DNA from: Clostridium sp. Marseille-Q2269
GTDB lineage: Bacteria > Bacillota > Clostridia > Clostridiales > Clostridiaceae
Length of the DNA stretch: 64,000 nucleotides
Direction: 5' to 3'
NCBI RefSeq assembly: GCF_943736985.1
Contig: NZ_CALSFS010000005.1
Span: 124,001-188,000, forward strand
Below, one piece after another: positions 35,983 to 45,581 of the stretch. The position numbers and the translations under genes are program-made. The notes beneath the pieces are model-generated. The model was given only the letters and a program-made list of their open reading frames with translations. It ran no database searches and had not been told where the DNA came from. Each line of letters starts with the position of its first letter. Positions within the stretch are counted from its first letter, which is position 1.

Positions 35983-36937
35983 TATAGGTTCTGTAAGTAC
36001 AGATATAGTTATTATTGATGATAATAATTCTGTAATTGATGCTTTGTACTTAAGAACTAAAGGAAATCCTATAAAAACTATTCAAGAAGGATTTAAAATA
36101 TTAAGCAATAAATATGATAATAAACAGATTTATTCAGTAGGTACCACAGGTAGTGGTAGAATTATAGGTTCTTATTTAATAGGAGCTGATGCTGTAAAAA
36201 ATGAGATAACAGCTCATGCTATAGCAGCTTTAAACTTAGATAAAGATGTTAAAACTATAATAGAAATTGGCGGACAAGATTCTAAGATAATACTTTTAAG
36301 AAATGGGATAGTTACGGACTTTGCTATGAATACTGTTTGTGCCGCTGGAACAGGTTCCTTTTTAGATAGGCAAGCAGAAAGATTAGGAATTCCTATAGAA
36401 GATTTAGGTGATTATTCTTTGAATGCATCATCTTCTGTAAGAATTGCTGGAAGATGTGCTGTTTTTGCTGAGTCTGATATGATACATAAGCAACAATTAG
36501 GTTGCACTCGTGAAAGCATAATAAGAGGACTTTGTGATGCACTAGTTAGAAATTACTTAAATAATGTTGGTAAAGGTAAAGAAATTCTTCCAAAAATATT
36601 TTTCCAAGGCGGCGTAGCTGCCAACAAAGGTATTAAAGATTCTTTTGAAAGAGCCCTTGGTCATGAAATTATTATACCTAAGCATCATAAAATAATGGGA
36701 TCTATAGGAGCTGCTCTAATAGCAAAAAATAAATTAAATAAATCTCACTCTACTACAAATTTTAGAGGATTTGATATATATGATAGCAAGGTTCTCTCCA
36801 ATACTTTTGAATGTAACGGATGTGCTAATGCATGTGAAATAGTAAAAATATTAGACAAAAATGTTACATTGGGTTGTTTTGGTGATAGATGTGGTAAATG
36901 GAGTAATACATTACAATACGAAAAAACATCTTCTTAA
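35963..36937 (+). CDS. 2-Hydroxyacyl-CoA dehydratase activase (BadF/HgdC-type ATPase)
   Basis: 324 residues. ASKHA-fold ATPase: MGVDIGSVSTDIVIID (phosphate 1), GGQDSKI, and NTVCAAGTGSFLDRQAERLGI, the region that holds one of the two cysteines ligating the bridging [4Fe-4S] cluster; the second is in AGRCAVFAESD. A Cys-rich tail follows (CNGCANACEIV). ATP-driven electron donor to a 2-hydroxyacyl-CoA dehydratase or a related reductase. Third gene of a module whose three parts correspond to sections of the 1431-residue protein. The dehydratase itself is not in the window. Confidence 0.85.
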   Translation: MYYMGVDIGSVSTDIVIIDDNNSVIDALYLRTKGNPIKTIQEGFKILSNKYDNKQIYSVGTTGSGRIIGSYLIGADAVKNEITAHAIAALNLDKDVKTIIEIGGQDSKIILLRNGIVTDFAMNTVCAAGTGSFLDRQAERLGIPIEDLGDYSLNASSSVRIAGRCAVFAESDMIHKQQLGCTRESIIRGLCDALVRNYLNNVGKGKEILPKIFFQGGVAANKGIKDSFERALGHEIIIPKHHKIMGSIGAALIAKNKLNKSHSTTNFRGFDIYDSKVLSNTFECNGCANACEIVKILDKNVTLGCFGDRCGKWSNTLQYEKTSS

Positions 36938-36947
36938 AATTTAATAA

Positions 36948-36987
36948 AAACAACAGAGTTAACGCTATAATTCTCTGTTGTTTTTTT
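36948..36987 (+). terminator. Terminator after the three-gene activase module
   Basis: Arms AAACAACAGAG and CTCTGTTGTTT with a T run, between converging genes. Confidence 0.8.
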
Positions 36988-37044
36988 ATTATATAATTGT
37001 ATTTTACATTTTAACTATATTCTTGATTACACATTATATTCTGA

Positions 37045-38661
37045 CTATATATTATATTCTGATATTTTTTTATATAAACTTGCTCTACTTATTCCTAATA
37101 TCTTAGATGTCTTATTTTTATTCCCTTTATTTTTTTCCAAACAATTACAGATGACTTCTTTTTCTACTTCTGAAATTATGTCCTTTAAATACTTATCTTG
37201 ATGCATATAATTTTGTGTTATATTTTTTTTAAATAACTCCTTTGGTAAATGTTGTGATTTTATAATACAATCGGAATCTAATAAGTTAGCAGATCTTTCT
37301 ATCACATTTTCTAATTCTCTAATGTTTCCTGGCCAGCTATAGTTACATAAATACTCTTTAGTTTCATCAGACATTCCTTTTATATATATTCCTAATTTCC
37401 TAGATACTTTTTCTATTAAAGAATCTGCTATTAATAAAATATCCTCTTTTATTTCTCTTAGAGGTGGAACATTAATTCTTATAACATTAAGTCTATAATA
37501 CAAATCCATTCTAAATTTATTTTCTTTAACTAATTGTTCAAGATTTTTATTTGTAGCTGCAATTATTCTAACATCAATTTTATTTAATACATTTCCCCCT
37601 ACTCTTTCAACTTCTCTTTCTTGAATTACTCTTAAAAGCTTAACCTGCATGCACATTGGCATATCCCCAATTTCATCTAAAAATATAGTTCCCCCATTTG
37701 CGAGCTCAAACTTTCCTTTTTTTCCACCCTTTTTAGCTCCTGTAAAAGCTCCATCTTCATATCCAAATAATTCAGATTCTAATAGTTCTGCTGGTATAGC
37801 CCCACAATTAATTTTTATAAAAGGTCCTAATTTTCTATTACTAACATTATGAATTGAATTAGCATATAACTCTTTACCTGTTCCACTTTCCCCCACTATT
37901 AAAACATTTGAATTTGTATTACCAGATTTCTTAGCTAAAATTTTAACATTCTTGCTGATAGGAGAATTACCCACAATATCTTTGAAAAAATATTTAGCTC
38001 CTCTATTTTTTTCTGATTTATTTTCATGATATTTATTAGAATTTTTTATACTATCTAATTTCCTAGCTAAAAAATAAAAATCATTTATATCCTTAAATAT
38101 TAATTTTCCTATAGCTCCAATGATTTTTCCCTCTTTCTTTATTGGAATTTTTGTGGTTATTACTTCCCTATCATTAATCTTTTGTACTTCTCCAATTTCT
38201 GTATTCCCAGTTTTTAAAATCTTATGTAACATTGTACCTTTTATAACATCTGTTATATACTTTCCTTCTGGATTTTTACAATTAACAAAGTTCTTATAAC
38301 ATTCACTCATCATTATAATTCTTCCACTTTCATTGACAACTACTATGCATTCATTTATTGTATAAAGAATCCTATTAACGGCATCTATAATTGATCTGTA
38401 ATATTTTATATCTCTTTTCATTTCACTATATAAACTATAATCTACAGGTTCTATATATTGTGACTCATCTTTGTTTTCTATTTTAAAACTTTTGTTAATA
38501 TTAGAATAGTTCTTATCCTTTATTAATATATCTATATGTCTATTATTTTTTTCATCTTTTAGTAAACCTTTACAGCGGAATGCACTGCTTTTATCCTCAA
38601 TATCAACTACATGTTTGTTAATGTTTTCACTTATGATTTTAAAATCTTCTTCCATAGACAT
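37045..38661 (-). CDS. Sigma-54-dependent transcriptional activator
   Basis: 538 residues. An N-terminal unrecognised part is followed by a PAS sensor (about 90-195, YTINECIVVVNESGRIIMMS). The AAA+ domain (about 225-450) shows Walker A GESGTGKE, the sigma-54 contact loop GAFTGAKKGGKKGK, Walker B TIFLDEIGDM and the arginine finger region. A Fis-type helix-turn-helix closes the protein (NKTSKILGISRASLYKKI). It opens sigma-54 promoters. It lies next to the end of the butyrate operon, whose first gene has a -24/-12 promoter; control of that operon is the likely job. The PAS ligand is unknown. Confidence 0.88.
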   Translation of the reverse strand: MSMEEDFKIISENINKHVVDIEDKSSAFRCKGLLKDEKNNRHIDILIKDKNYSNINKSFKIENKDESQYIEPVDYSLYSEMKRDIKYYRSIIDAVNRILYTINECIVVVNESGRIIMMSECYKNFVNCKNPEGKYITDVIKGTMLHKILKTGNTEIGEVQKINDREVITTKIPIKKEGKIIGAIGKLIFKDINDFYFLARKLDSIKNSNKYHENKSEKNRGAKYFFKDIVGNSPISKNVKILAKKSGNTNSNVLIVGESGTGKELYANSIHNVSNRKLGPFIKINCGAIPAELLESELFGYEDGAFTGAKKGGKKGKFELANGGTIFLDEIGDMPMCMQVKLLRVIQEREVERVGGNVLNKIDVRIIAATNKNLEQLVKENKFRMDLYYRLNVIRINVPPLREIKEDILLIADSLIEKVSRKLGIYIKGMSDETKEYLCNYSWPGNIRELENVIERSANLLDSDCIIKSQHLPKELFKKNITQNYMHQDKYLKDIISEVEKEVICNCLEKNKGNKNKTSKILGISRASLYKKISEYNI

Positions 38662-38810
38662 AGAATATACCCCCTAATTAATTGCCTATAAATTCATTAT
38701 ATACCTGAATACAATTTCTGACAAATTTCCATATACGCTAAATATCCACATATTACTAAGTAATACTTTCATAAATCTTTATATTATATGTTTTTTAAAT
38801 TAATACAACA

Positions 38811-38851
38811 GAAAAGAATGCAATACACAAATAATATATTGCATTCTTTTC
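38811..38851 (-). terminator. Terminator of the butyrate operon
   Basis: Perfect 15-base arms 38811-38825 and 38837-38851, 55 bases beyond the etfA stop. Confidence 0.8.
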
Positions 38852-38905
38852 TCATATTATATAAATATGTTTTATATATTAATTTTATAAATAATTAATT
38901 ATACT

Positions 38906-39910
38906 TTATTTCATCTGTTTTATCTCATCTATCATGGATGGTAGTATTTTTTTGTAGTCTCCTACTATAGATAAATCCGCCACCTTCATTATTGGAGCTG
39001 ATTCATCCTTATTTATAGCTACTATATAGTCACTATCTTGCATTCCTGCTAAATGTTGAATAGCGCCTGATATACCACAAGCTATATATAAATTAGGTCT
39101 CACAGTTTTACCTGTTTGTCCAACTTGATAAGCTTTATCTATCCAACCACTATCCACAACTGCACGAGAACCTGACACTGCTCCACCAATTAAATCAGCT
39201 AATTCTTTTAACTTTTCGAATCCATCTGGACCTCCAAGCCCTCTTCCACCTGATACAAGTATTTTTGCTTCACTTATATCTTCTATTTTTTTAGCCAATT
39301 TAATAACTTCTTTGATTTTTACTTTTATGTCTGATTCTTTTAAATCAATATTTATATTTTCAATATTACCTTTTCTACTACTATTTTTTTCTAATTTTTC
39401 AAATACACCTGGTCTTACTGTAGACATTTGTGGTCTATTATTCTCACAAACTATTGTGGCCATTAAATTACCACCAAAAGCAGGTCTTGTCATTAAAAGA
39501 TTTCTTGTAGCTTCATCTATGTCTAGGCCAGTACAATCTGCTGTAAGTCCAGTACTTAATCTAGATGAAATTCTTGGTGCAAGATCTCTTCCTATATAAG
39601 TAGCACCAACTAATAATATTTCAGGTTTTATTTCTTGTATTAAATCATGTATAACTTTTGTATATCCATCTGTAGTATAATTTTTTAGCAGTGGATTATT
39701 TACATATAATACTTTATCGGCTCCATACTCTATTAACTGTTGTGCTATATCGTCAACATTGTGCCCCAATAAAACAGCTGTTAATTCTACATCTAATTTT
39801 TTAGATAAATCTTTACCTTTACCTAATAACTCTAAGGCTACTTTTTGCAATTTTCCATCTCTTTGTTCTGCAAAAACCCATATGCCTTTAAAATCTGATA
39901 AATTCATCAT
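38906..39910 (-). CDS. etfA: Electron transfer flavoprotein alpha subunit
   Basis: 334 residues. The C-terminal FAD-binding ETF alpha signature is clear: VSGGRGLGGPDGFEKLKELADLIGGAVSGSRA...VGQTGKTVRPNLYIACGISGAIQHLAGM. With EtfB and the acyl-CoA dehydrogenase it forms the complex that reduces crotonyl-CoA to butyryl-CoA; clostridial versions bifurcate electrons to ferredoxin. Last gene of the six-gene operon, 12 bases after etfB. Confidence 0.93.
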   Translation of the reverse strand: MMNLSDFKGIWVFAEQRDGKLQKVALELLGKGKDLSKKLDVELTAVLLGHNVDDIAQQLIEYGADKVLYVNNPLLKNYTTDGYTKVIHDLIQEIKPEILLVGATYIGRDLAPRISSRLSTGLTADCTGLDIDEATRNLLMTRPAFGGNLMATIVCENNRPQMSTVRPGVFEKLEKNSSRKGNIENINIDLKESDIKVKIKEVIKLAKKIEDISEAKILVSGGRGLGGPDGFEKLKELADLIGGAVSGSRAVVDSGWIDKAYQVGQTGKTVRPNLYIACGISGAIQHLAGMQDSDYIVAINKDESAPIMKVADLSIVGDYKKILPSMIDEIKQMK

Positions 39911-39922
39911 ATCTCCCCCAAC

Positions 39923-40702
39923 CTAAATATAATGTTTTTCTTTTAATTTTGATACTGCATACTGTGCGGCTTCTTTAAAAGGCTTATTTACTAAAATGCC
40001 ATCCCTTTTAGTTTCCTTTGTAATAGATTTTTTGACTTTAGTTGGTGAGCCTGATAGGCCTAAAAGTGATTTATCTGCACCTATATCGTCTGCACTCCAT
40101 ATTTTTATTTCTTTGTTGCAGCATTCAAATATTCTAGCCATGTGCATATACCTTGGAGTGTTCAATTCTTTTATAGCAGTTAAAAGTACTGGCATTTTTA
40201 CAGATAATACTTCATATCCATCTTCCAATGCTTTTCTTACCTCTAATTTTCCATCACATAAGTCTACCTTTTCCACATAAGTAACTTGAGGTATATTCAA
40301 ATGCTCAGCCATCTCTGGTCCTACTTGAGCTGTATCTCCATCTATAGCTTGCCTTCCTGCGAATATTATATCGTAATCCAATTTTTTAATAGCAGTAGCT
40401 AGGGCATATGAAGTTGCTAGTGTATCTGCTCCTGCAAAGGCTCTATCTGATATAAGTATTGCTTCATCCGCCCCCATTGCTAATGCCTCTCTTAACGCAT
40501 ATTGAGCTTGTGGAGGGCCCATACTTATTACAGTAACTTTAGCATTATTATTTTCTTTAAATATTAAAGCTTCTTCTAAGGCATTCTTATCATCTGGATT
40601 TATAATAGATGGAACTCCTTCTCTTATTAAAGTTCCTTTTACAGGATCTATTTTAACTTCGTTTGTATCTGGTACTTGCTTTAAGCAAACAACTATATTC
40701 AT
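39923..40702 (-). CDS. etfB: Electron transfer flavoprotein beta subunit
   Basis: 259 residues, family length. VVCLKQVPDTNEVKIDP at the N-terminus and the beta signature VRKALEDGYEVLSVKMPVLLTAIKELNTPRYM near residue 170-200. The AGRQAIDGDTAQVGPEMAEHL stretch is the flavin or AMP region. Lies 12 bases after the acyl-CoA dehydrogenase gene and 12 bases before etfA. Confidence 0.94.
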   Translation of the reverse strand: MNIVVCLKQVPDTNEVKIDPVKGTLIREGVPSIINPDDKNALEEALIFKENNNAKVTVISMGPPQAQYALREALAMGADEAILISDRAFAGADTLATSYALATAIKKLDYDIIFAGRQAIDGDTAQVGPEMAEHLNIPQVTYVEKVDLCDGKLEVRKALEDGYEVLSVKMPVLLTAIKELNTPRYMHMARIFECCNKEIKIWSADDIGADKSLLGLSGSPTKVKKSITKETKRDGILVNKPFKEAAQYAVSKLKEKHYI

Positions 40703-40714
40703 ATAAAATTCCCC

Positions 40715-41854
40715 CTAGTGTAATAAGTTATTAGCTATAACCATTTTTTGAACTTCTGAAGTTCCTTCATATATTTCAGTTATTTTAGCATCTCTTAACA
40801 TTCTTTCCAATGGATAATCTTTAGTATATCCATACCCACCTAATACTTGAAGTGATTTATTTGTTACATACATAGCTGTTTCTGCTGCATACAGCTTAGC
40901 TTCTGCTGCATCCATTGTATAATTTTCTCCTACAGATTTTTTCCATGCAGCTTTATAAACAAGATATTTAGCAGCATCTACTCTTACTTTCATCTCTGCC
41001 ATATACCATTGTAATCCTTGAAATTTAGTAAGCTTTTTACCAAATTGTGTTCTTTCCTTCATATATTCAATAGCTTCATTTAACGCACCTTCTGCTATTC
41101 CTAAAGCTTGGGCTGCTATACCTATTCTTCCTCCATCTAGAGTCTTCATAGCTATTCCAAATCCCTTTCCTTCTTTTCCTAACATATTTTCTTTTGGAAC
41201 TTTCACATCTTCAAATATAAGTTCAGTAGTTGATGATGCTCTTATTCCCATCTTTTCCTCTGTCTTTCCCACACTAAATCCAGGCATTCCCTTTTCTAGT
41301 ATGAATGCAGAAATACCTTTAACACCCTTACTTCTATCTGTCATAGCAAATATTACAAATACATCGGCTACTCCACCATTAGTTATAAATATCTTTGATC
41401 CATTTAATATATAATGATCTCCATCTAAAACAGCTACACTTTGTTGAGCTGAAGCATCTGTTCCTGCATTAGGTTCTGTTAAACCAAAAGCTCCTATCTT
41501 TTTACCACTTAGAAGATCTGGTAAATATTTTTTCTTTTGCTCTTCTGTTCCAAATGTAAATATTGGCCAACAGCATAAAGACACATGTGATGATAAAATA
41601 ACAGAAGTAGTTCCACAAGCCTTAGCTAATTCCTCTACTGCAATAATATAACTTAAATAATCAGTGTCTGCTCCACCATATTCCTTTGGATATGGCATAC
41701 CCATAATACCGTATTTACTCATTTTTTCTACTGTTTCCATGGGATATCTTTCGCTTTTATCTATTTCCCCAGCTATTGGTTCTACTTCATTTTTTACGAA
41801 TTCCTCTAGCATTTGTTTAACATATTTTTGTTCTTGTGATAAACCAAATTCCAT
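40715..41854 (-). CDS. bcd: Short-chain acyl-CoA (butyryl-CoA) dehydrogenase
   Basis: 379 residues. Acyl-CoA dehydrogenase signatures GAFGLTEPNAGTDASAQ (FAD site) and GGYGYTKDYPLERMLRDAKI, with the catalytic base Glu in YEGTSEVQKMVIANNL near residue 367. Converts crotonyl-CoA to butyryl-CoA with EtfAB. Neighbours crt, hbd and thl give the complete acetyl-CoA to butyryl-CoA route. A 200-base gap separates it from thl. Confidence 0.93.
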   Translation of the reverse strand: MEFGLSQEQKYVKQMLEEFVKNEVEPIAGEIDKSERYPMETVEKMSKYGIMGMPYPKEYGGADTDYLSYIIAVEELAKACGTTSVILSSHVSLCCWPIFTFGTEEQKKKYLPDLLSGKKIGAFGLTEPNAGTDASAQQSVAVLDGDHYILNGSKIFITNGGVADVFVIFAMTDRSKGVKGISAFILEKGMPGFSVGKTEEKMGIRASSTTELIFEDVKVPKENMLGKEGKGFGIAMKTLDGGRIGIAAQALGIAEGALNEAIEYMKERTQFGKKLTKFQGLQWYMAEMKVRVDAAKYLVYKAAWKKSVGENYTMDAAEAKLYAAETAMYVTNKSLQVLGGYGYTKDYPLERMLRDAKITEIYEGTSEVQKMVIANNLLH

Positions 41855-42054
41855 ATTTAGTCCCCCTATTATTTTCCAAACTTTATTCTAGCTATAAAGT
41901 TATTAAATTAAATAAATAATAAAAAGTCAGAATAAATTTGATTGCATCATCAAAATAAAATATATTCTAATAATGCAATATTAATCATATTGTAAGAGTC
42001 ATTGAGTTAATCTCACTTATAATTAGAAAATCTCAAATCTCTTATTAAAATGCA
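41855..42054. other. Gap inside the butyrate operon
   Basis: 200 bases between thl and bcd. A weak hairpin (ATTGCAT and ATGCAAT, about 41940-41981) is present. Possible internal promoter or attenuation site; no coding frame. Confidence 0.4.
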
Positions 42055-43233
42055 TTAACATCTTTCAATTATGATAGCAGTTCCCATTCCACCACCTATA
42101 CATAAAGTAGCTAAACCACGTTTTAAATCCCTCTTTTTCATTTCATATAGTAGTGTAGTTAAAATTCTAGCACCTGAGCATCCGATTGGGTGTCCTAAAG
42201 CTATAGCTCCACCATTTACATTTACTTTATTCATGTCAAATCCTAAATCTTTAGCTACAGCTAAACTTTGAGCTGCAAAAGCTTCGTTTGCTTCTATTAA
42301 ATCTATATCTTCTATGTTTAAATTAGCTTTTTCTAATGTCTTTTTAGTTGCATAGAATGGTCCATATCCCATAATCTTTGGATCTACTCCACTAGAGCCA
42401 TAACCAACTATTTTAGCTAAAGGTTTAATTCCTAATTCATTTGCTTTTTCTTCACTCATAATTACTAAAGCAGCTGCACCATCATTTATTCCTGAAGCAT
42501 TACCTGCTGTAACAGTTCCATCCTTTTTAAATGCTGGTTTTAATTTAGAAAGGCTCTCTTTGGTAGTTGCAAATCTAGGGAACTCATCAGTATCAAATAC
42601 TGTTTCACCCTTTTTACTCTTAATAACTACTGGTACTATTTCTTCTTTGAATTTACCTTCTTTTATAGCTTTTTCTGCTTTTTGTTGTGAGTTAGCTGAA
42701 AATTCATCTTGCTCTTCTCGTGTTATTCCCCATTGCTCTGCTATATTTTCAGCTGTAATTCCCATGTGGTAGTCATTAAAAGCTTCCCATAGACCATCTT
42801 TTATCATCTCATCTACGATTTTTCCATCTCCCATTCTCTGTCCCCATCTTGCTTTTTGTAAAAGATATGGAGCTGTAGACATACTTTCAGTACCACCTGC
42901 TACCACTATGTCATTATCACCTAATTTTATTAATTGAGTTGCTAAACTTACTGTTCTAAGACCTGAACCACAAACTTTATTTATTGTAAAGCTTGGTACT
43001 TCCACTGGTATACCTGCCATTACAGCGGATTGTCTTGTTGAGTTTTGACCAAGGCCTGCTTGAAGTACATTTCCCATTATTACTTCATCAACGTCTTCTG
43101 GTTTTACATTTGCTCTTTTTAAAGCCTCTTTAATAACTATACTTCCTAATTCTATAGCTGAAACATTTTTTAATGTTCCTCCAAATTTTCCTATAGGTGT
43201 TCTTACTGCACTAGCTATAACAACATTTCTCAT
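42055..43233 (-). CDS. thlA: Acetyl-CoA acetyltransferase (thiolase)
   Basis: 392 residues. Nucleophile Cys in [11 protein letters not shown] (about residue 88), active His in [16 protein letters not shown], and second Cys in [11 protein letters not shown] 43233 is chosen because GGAGG lies 8 bases upstream; the TTG five codons earlier overlaps that site. Condenses two acetyl-CoA to acetoacetyl-CoA. In the order crt-hbd-thl-bcd-etfB-etfA. Confidence 0.94.
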   Translation of the reverse strand: MRNVVIASAVRTPIGKFGGTLKNVSAIELGSIVIKEALKRANVKPEDVDEVIMGNVLQAGLGQNSTRQSAVMAGIPVEVPSFTINKVCGSGLRTVSLATQLIKLGDNDIVVAGGTESMSTAPYLLQKARWGQRMGDGKIVDEMIKDGLWEAFNDYHMGITAENIAEQWGITREEQDEFSANSQQKAEKAIKEGKFKEEIVPVVIKSKKGETVFDTDEFPRFATTKESLSKLKPAFKKDGTVTAGNASGINDGAAALVIMSEEKANELGIKPLAKIVGYGSSGVDPKIMGYGPFYATKKTLEKANLNIEDIDLIEANEAFAAQSLAVAKDLGFDMNKVNVNGGAIALGHPIGCSGARILTTLLYEMKKRDLKRGLATLCIGGGMGTAIIIERC

Positions 43234-43254
43234 TTTGCATACCTCCAAATTTAA

Positions 43255-44088
43255 TTATTTTGTATAATCATAAAATCCTTTTCCTGTTTTTCTTCCTAAT
43301 AAATTTCCTCTAACCATTTTTGTTAATAATGGGTTAGGTCTATATTTTAAATCTCCAAATTCAGAATATAATACATTCATTATTGCCAAACATACATCAT
43401 TACCAATTAAATCTGCCAAAGCTAATGGTCCAATAGGATGATTAGCTCCTAATTTCATAGCTAAATCAATATCTTCAATAGTAGCAATTCCATCTGCATA
43501 TATACCTATAGCTTCATTAATCATAGGTATAAGCATTCTATTAACAACAAATCCTGGTGCTTCTTCTACTTCTACTGGTTCTTTGCCAAGATCCTTTGCC
43601 ATGTTAACAACAGCATCTTTAGTTTCTTCTGAAGTTGCTATTCCTTTTATAACCTCCACTAATTTCATTACAGGTACTGGATTAAAGAAATGCATCCCTA
43701 TTACTTTATCTGGTCTATTTGTACTACTAGCAATTTCTGTTATTGATAGAGAAGATGTATTAGTTGTTAATATAGCTTCTGGTTTACAAATTTTATCTAA
43801 CTGAGTAAATATATCTTTCTTTATCTTCATATCTTCCAAGGATGCTTCAACTACAAAATCAGCATCCTTAGCTAAATCCATATCTGTAGTAACTGTTATT
43901 CTGCTAATAATTTCATCTTTTTCTTCTTCTGATATTTTTCCTTTTTTAACTTGCTTTTCAAAACTCTTTATTATATTGTCCATTCCCTTACCAACAAATC
44001 TTTTTAAAATAACTTCGTGTCCAGCTTTAGCAAAAACTTGAACAATACCTGACCCCATTGTTCCTCCACCTAAAATAAATACTCTCAT
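43255..44088 (-). CDS. hbd: 3-Hydroxybutyryl-CoA dehydrogenase
   Basis: 277 residues. NAD(P) Rossmann motif [20 protein letters not shown], catalytic His in [17 protein letters not shown], and the C-terminal domain with [17 protein letters not shown]. Reduces acetoacetyl-CoA to 3-hydroxybutyryl-CoA. Residues 31-35 read KRFVG rather than the more usual dinucleotide-binding acidic residue, which may bear on NADH or NADPH preference. Lies 21 bases before the thl start and 34 bases after crt. Confidence 0.93.
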   Translation of the reverse strand: MRVFILGGGTMGSGIVQVFAKAGHEVILKRFVGKGMDNIIKSFEKQVKKGKISEEEKDEIISRITVTTDMDLAKDADFVVEASLEDMKIKKDIFTQLDKICKPEAILTTNTSSLSITEIASSTNRPDKVIGMHFFNPVPVMKLVEVIKGIATSEETKDAVVNMAKDLGKEPVEVEEAPGFVVNRMLIPMINEAIGIYADGIATIEDIDLAMKLGANHPIGPLALADLIGNDVCLAIMNVLYSEFGDLKYRPNPLLTKMVRGNLLGRKTGKGFYDYTK

Positions 44089-44122
44089 ATTTATACCCCC
44101 TTAGAATTTAATGATTAAAAAT

Positions 44123-44905
44123 TTAATACTTATTAATAAAGTTTGGTTTTCTTTTTTCTAAAAAAGCTTTCATTCCTTCTTTTTGATCTTCTGTAGCAAA
44201 ACATAGACCAAATACATCTTTTTCTATTACCATTCCTGTATCAATATTAGTTTCATATCCTACATTTATAGCTGTTTTAGCATATCTTACAGCAGATTGA
44301 GGTTTAGAAACTATTTTTTCTGCAAGTTTTACTGACTCTTCTAATAAGCTTTCTGGTGGTACCATTTTGTTAATAATCCCTATATTTAAGGCATCTTGTG
44401 CTTTTACTATATCTGTAGTAAGTATCAATTCTTTTGCCTTACTTAAACCTACTAATCGTGAAAGCCTTTGAGTTCCCCCAAATCCTGGAGTTATTCCTAA
44501 TCCTACCTCTGGTTGCCCAAATTTAGCCTTTTCTGAAGCTATTCTTATATCACAACTCATTGCTAGTTCACATCCGCCCCCTAAAGCATATCCATTTATA
44601 GCTGCTATAGTTGGCTTTTCCATTGTTTCTATTTTTCTACATATGCTTTGTCCTAACTCTCCAAATATTCTTGCTTCCATAGGAGTTTTATCTTTCATCT
44701 CTGAAATATCTGCTCCTGCTATAAAAGCTTTACCTTTTCCAGTTATTATAAGTACATATGTTTCTTCATCATTTTTTATATCATCTAAAATCATATTAAT
44801 TTCTTTTAATACTTCAGTATTTAAGGCATTAAGTACTGATTCTCTGTTTAAAGTTAAAATAGCAATATGATTTTTTTTATCTAATAGAATATTCTGACTT
44901 TCCAC
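44123..44905 (-). CDS. crt: 3-Hydroxybutyryl-CoA dehydratase (crotonase)
   Basis: 260 residues. Crotonase fold: FIAGADISEM, GYALGGGCELAMSCDIRIASEKAKFGQPEV, and GFGGTQRL with the two acidic catalytic residues. Removes water from 3-hydroxybutyryl-CoA to crotonyl-CoA. The start is GTG (44903-44905), AAGGGGGTG 9 bases before it. First gene of the butyrate operon, directly behind the -24/-12 promoter at 44931-44948. Confidence 0.93.
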   Translation of the reverse strand: MESQNILLDKKNHIAILTLNRESVLNALNTEVLKEINMILDDIKNDEETYVLIITGKGKAFIAGADISEMKDKTPMEARIFGELGQSICRKIETMEKPTIAAINGYALGGGCELAMSCDIRIASEKAKFGQPEVGLGITPGFGGTQRLSRLVGLSKAKELILTTDIVKAQDALNIGIINKMVPPESLLEESVKLAEKIVSKPQSAVRYAKTAINVGYETNIDTGMVIEKDVFGLCFATEDQKEGMKAFLEKRKPNFINKY

Positions 44906-44930
44906 TTAACCACCCCCTTAACTTTATATT

Positions 44931-44948
44931 AAGCAAAGCTCATGCCAG
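44931..44948 (-). promoter_or_regulatory. Sigma-54 (-24/-12) promoter of the butyrate operon
   Basis: On the minus strand the sequence reads CTGGCATGAGCTTTGCTT, matching the consensus TGGCAC-N5-TTGCW with GG and GC at exact 10-base spacing. Transcription would begin near 44920, 15 bases before the GTG of crt. The sigma-54 activator gene sits at the other end of the operon. Confidence 0.8.
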
Positions 44949-45318
44949 TGATAAAAAAATATTGTAATGAAAAAAATTAAAGCTATTATTTTACAATAAT
45001 AGCTTAGTTTTTCTATAAATCTATGACAAAAATTTATCTATCAAATTTTTATTTTATATATTTAAAATTGTATTTATTATATACATTTATTTATTAACAT
45101 GAATAATTATGTATATGTATAAGTTTAAAATAGCTGTCAAATTAAGTTCTGTATATTTTTAATACATGTTTACTTTTTTATAAATACTGATTTATACAAT
45201 AACAAAAAAATAACTAAGTAACTGTTTAAAGCCTAATAATGTAATTATATTATTAGATAATTATCTCCATATAAAAAACACTTTAGAATAATGTATTATT
45301 CTAAAGTGCTTTAAATTT
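44949..45318. other. Upstream region of the butyrate operon
   Basis: No gene seen. It probably holds the enhancer sites for the sigma-54 activator; no clear repeated dyad could be picked out by eye. A terminator of the next gene occupies 45279-45308. Confidence 0.4.
45279..45308 (-). terminator. Terminator of the small integrase-like gene
   Basis: 14-base perfect arms 45279-45292 and 45295-45308, followed on the minus strand by a run of six T. Confidence 0.75.
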
Positions 45319-45537
45319 TTATATTAAAGATGCATCCAACATCACTTCTTCGTCATAAAAAGTTAAAACTATCTTATCAATTGTTTCCCTATTATTAGGA
45401 ATACTCCAATGCTTTTTTATAGCATTCCATTTGTGACCATCTATTTTTTTTATTCTCTCTACTCTATCATGGGTATAATTAAAACTTACATAGAGCCTAT
45501 CATCATCATCTTTTTCTTTACTTATAATTATTGGCAT
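45319..45537 (-). CDS. 72-residue protein resembling an integrase N-terminal domain
   Basis: YVSFNYTHDRVERIKKIDGHKWNAIKKHWSIPNNRETIDKI resembles the arm-type domain at the start of some tyrosine recombinases (pattern KKI-G-KW----K-WSIP). No catalytic recombinase domain follows; the frame stops and has its own terminator. SD GGGGAG precedes the ATG. It may be a domesticated fragment or a small DNA-binding protein. Confidence 0.55.
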   Translation of the reverse strand: MPIIISKEKDDDDRLYVSFNYTHDRVERIKKIDGHKWNAIKKHWSIPNNRETIDKIVLTFYDEEVMLDASLI

Positions 45538-45581
45538 TTTGTTCTCCCCTAATCTTATTTTATTATTTTATTAATAATATT

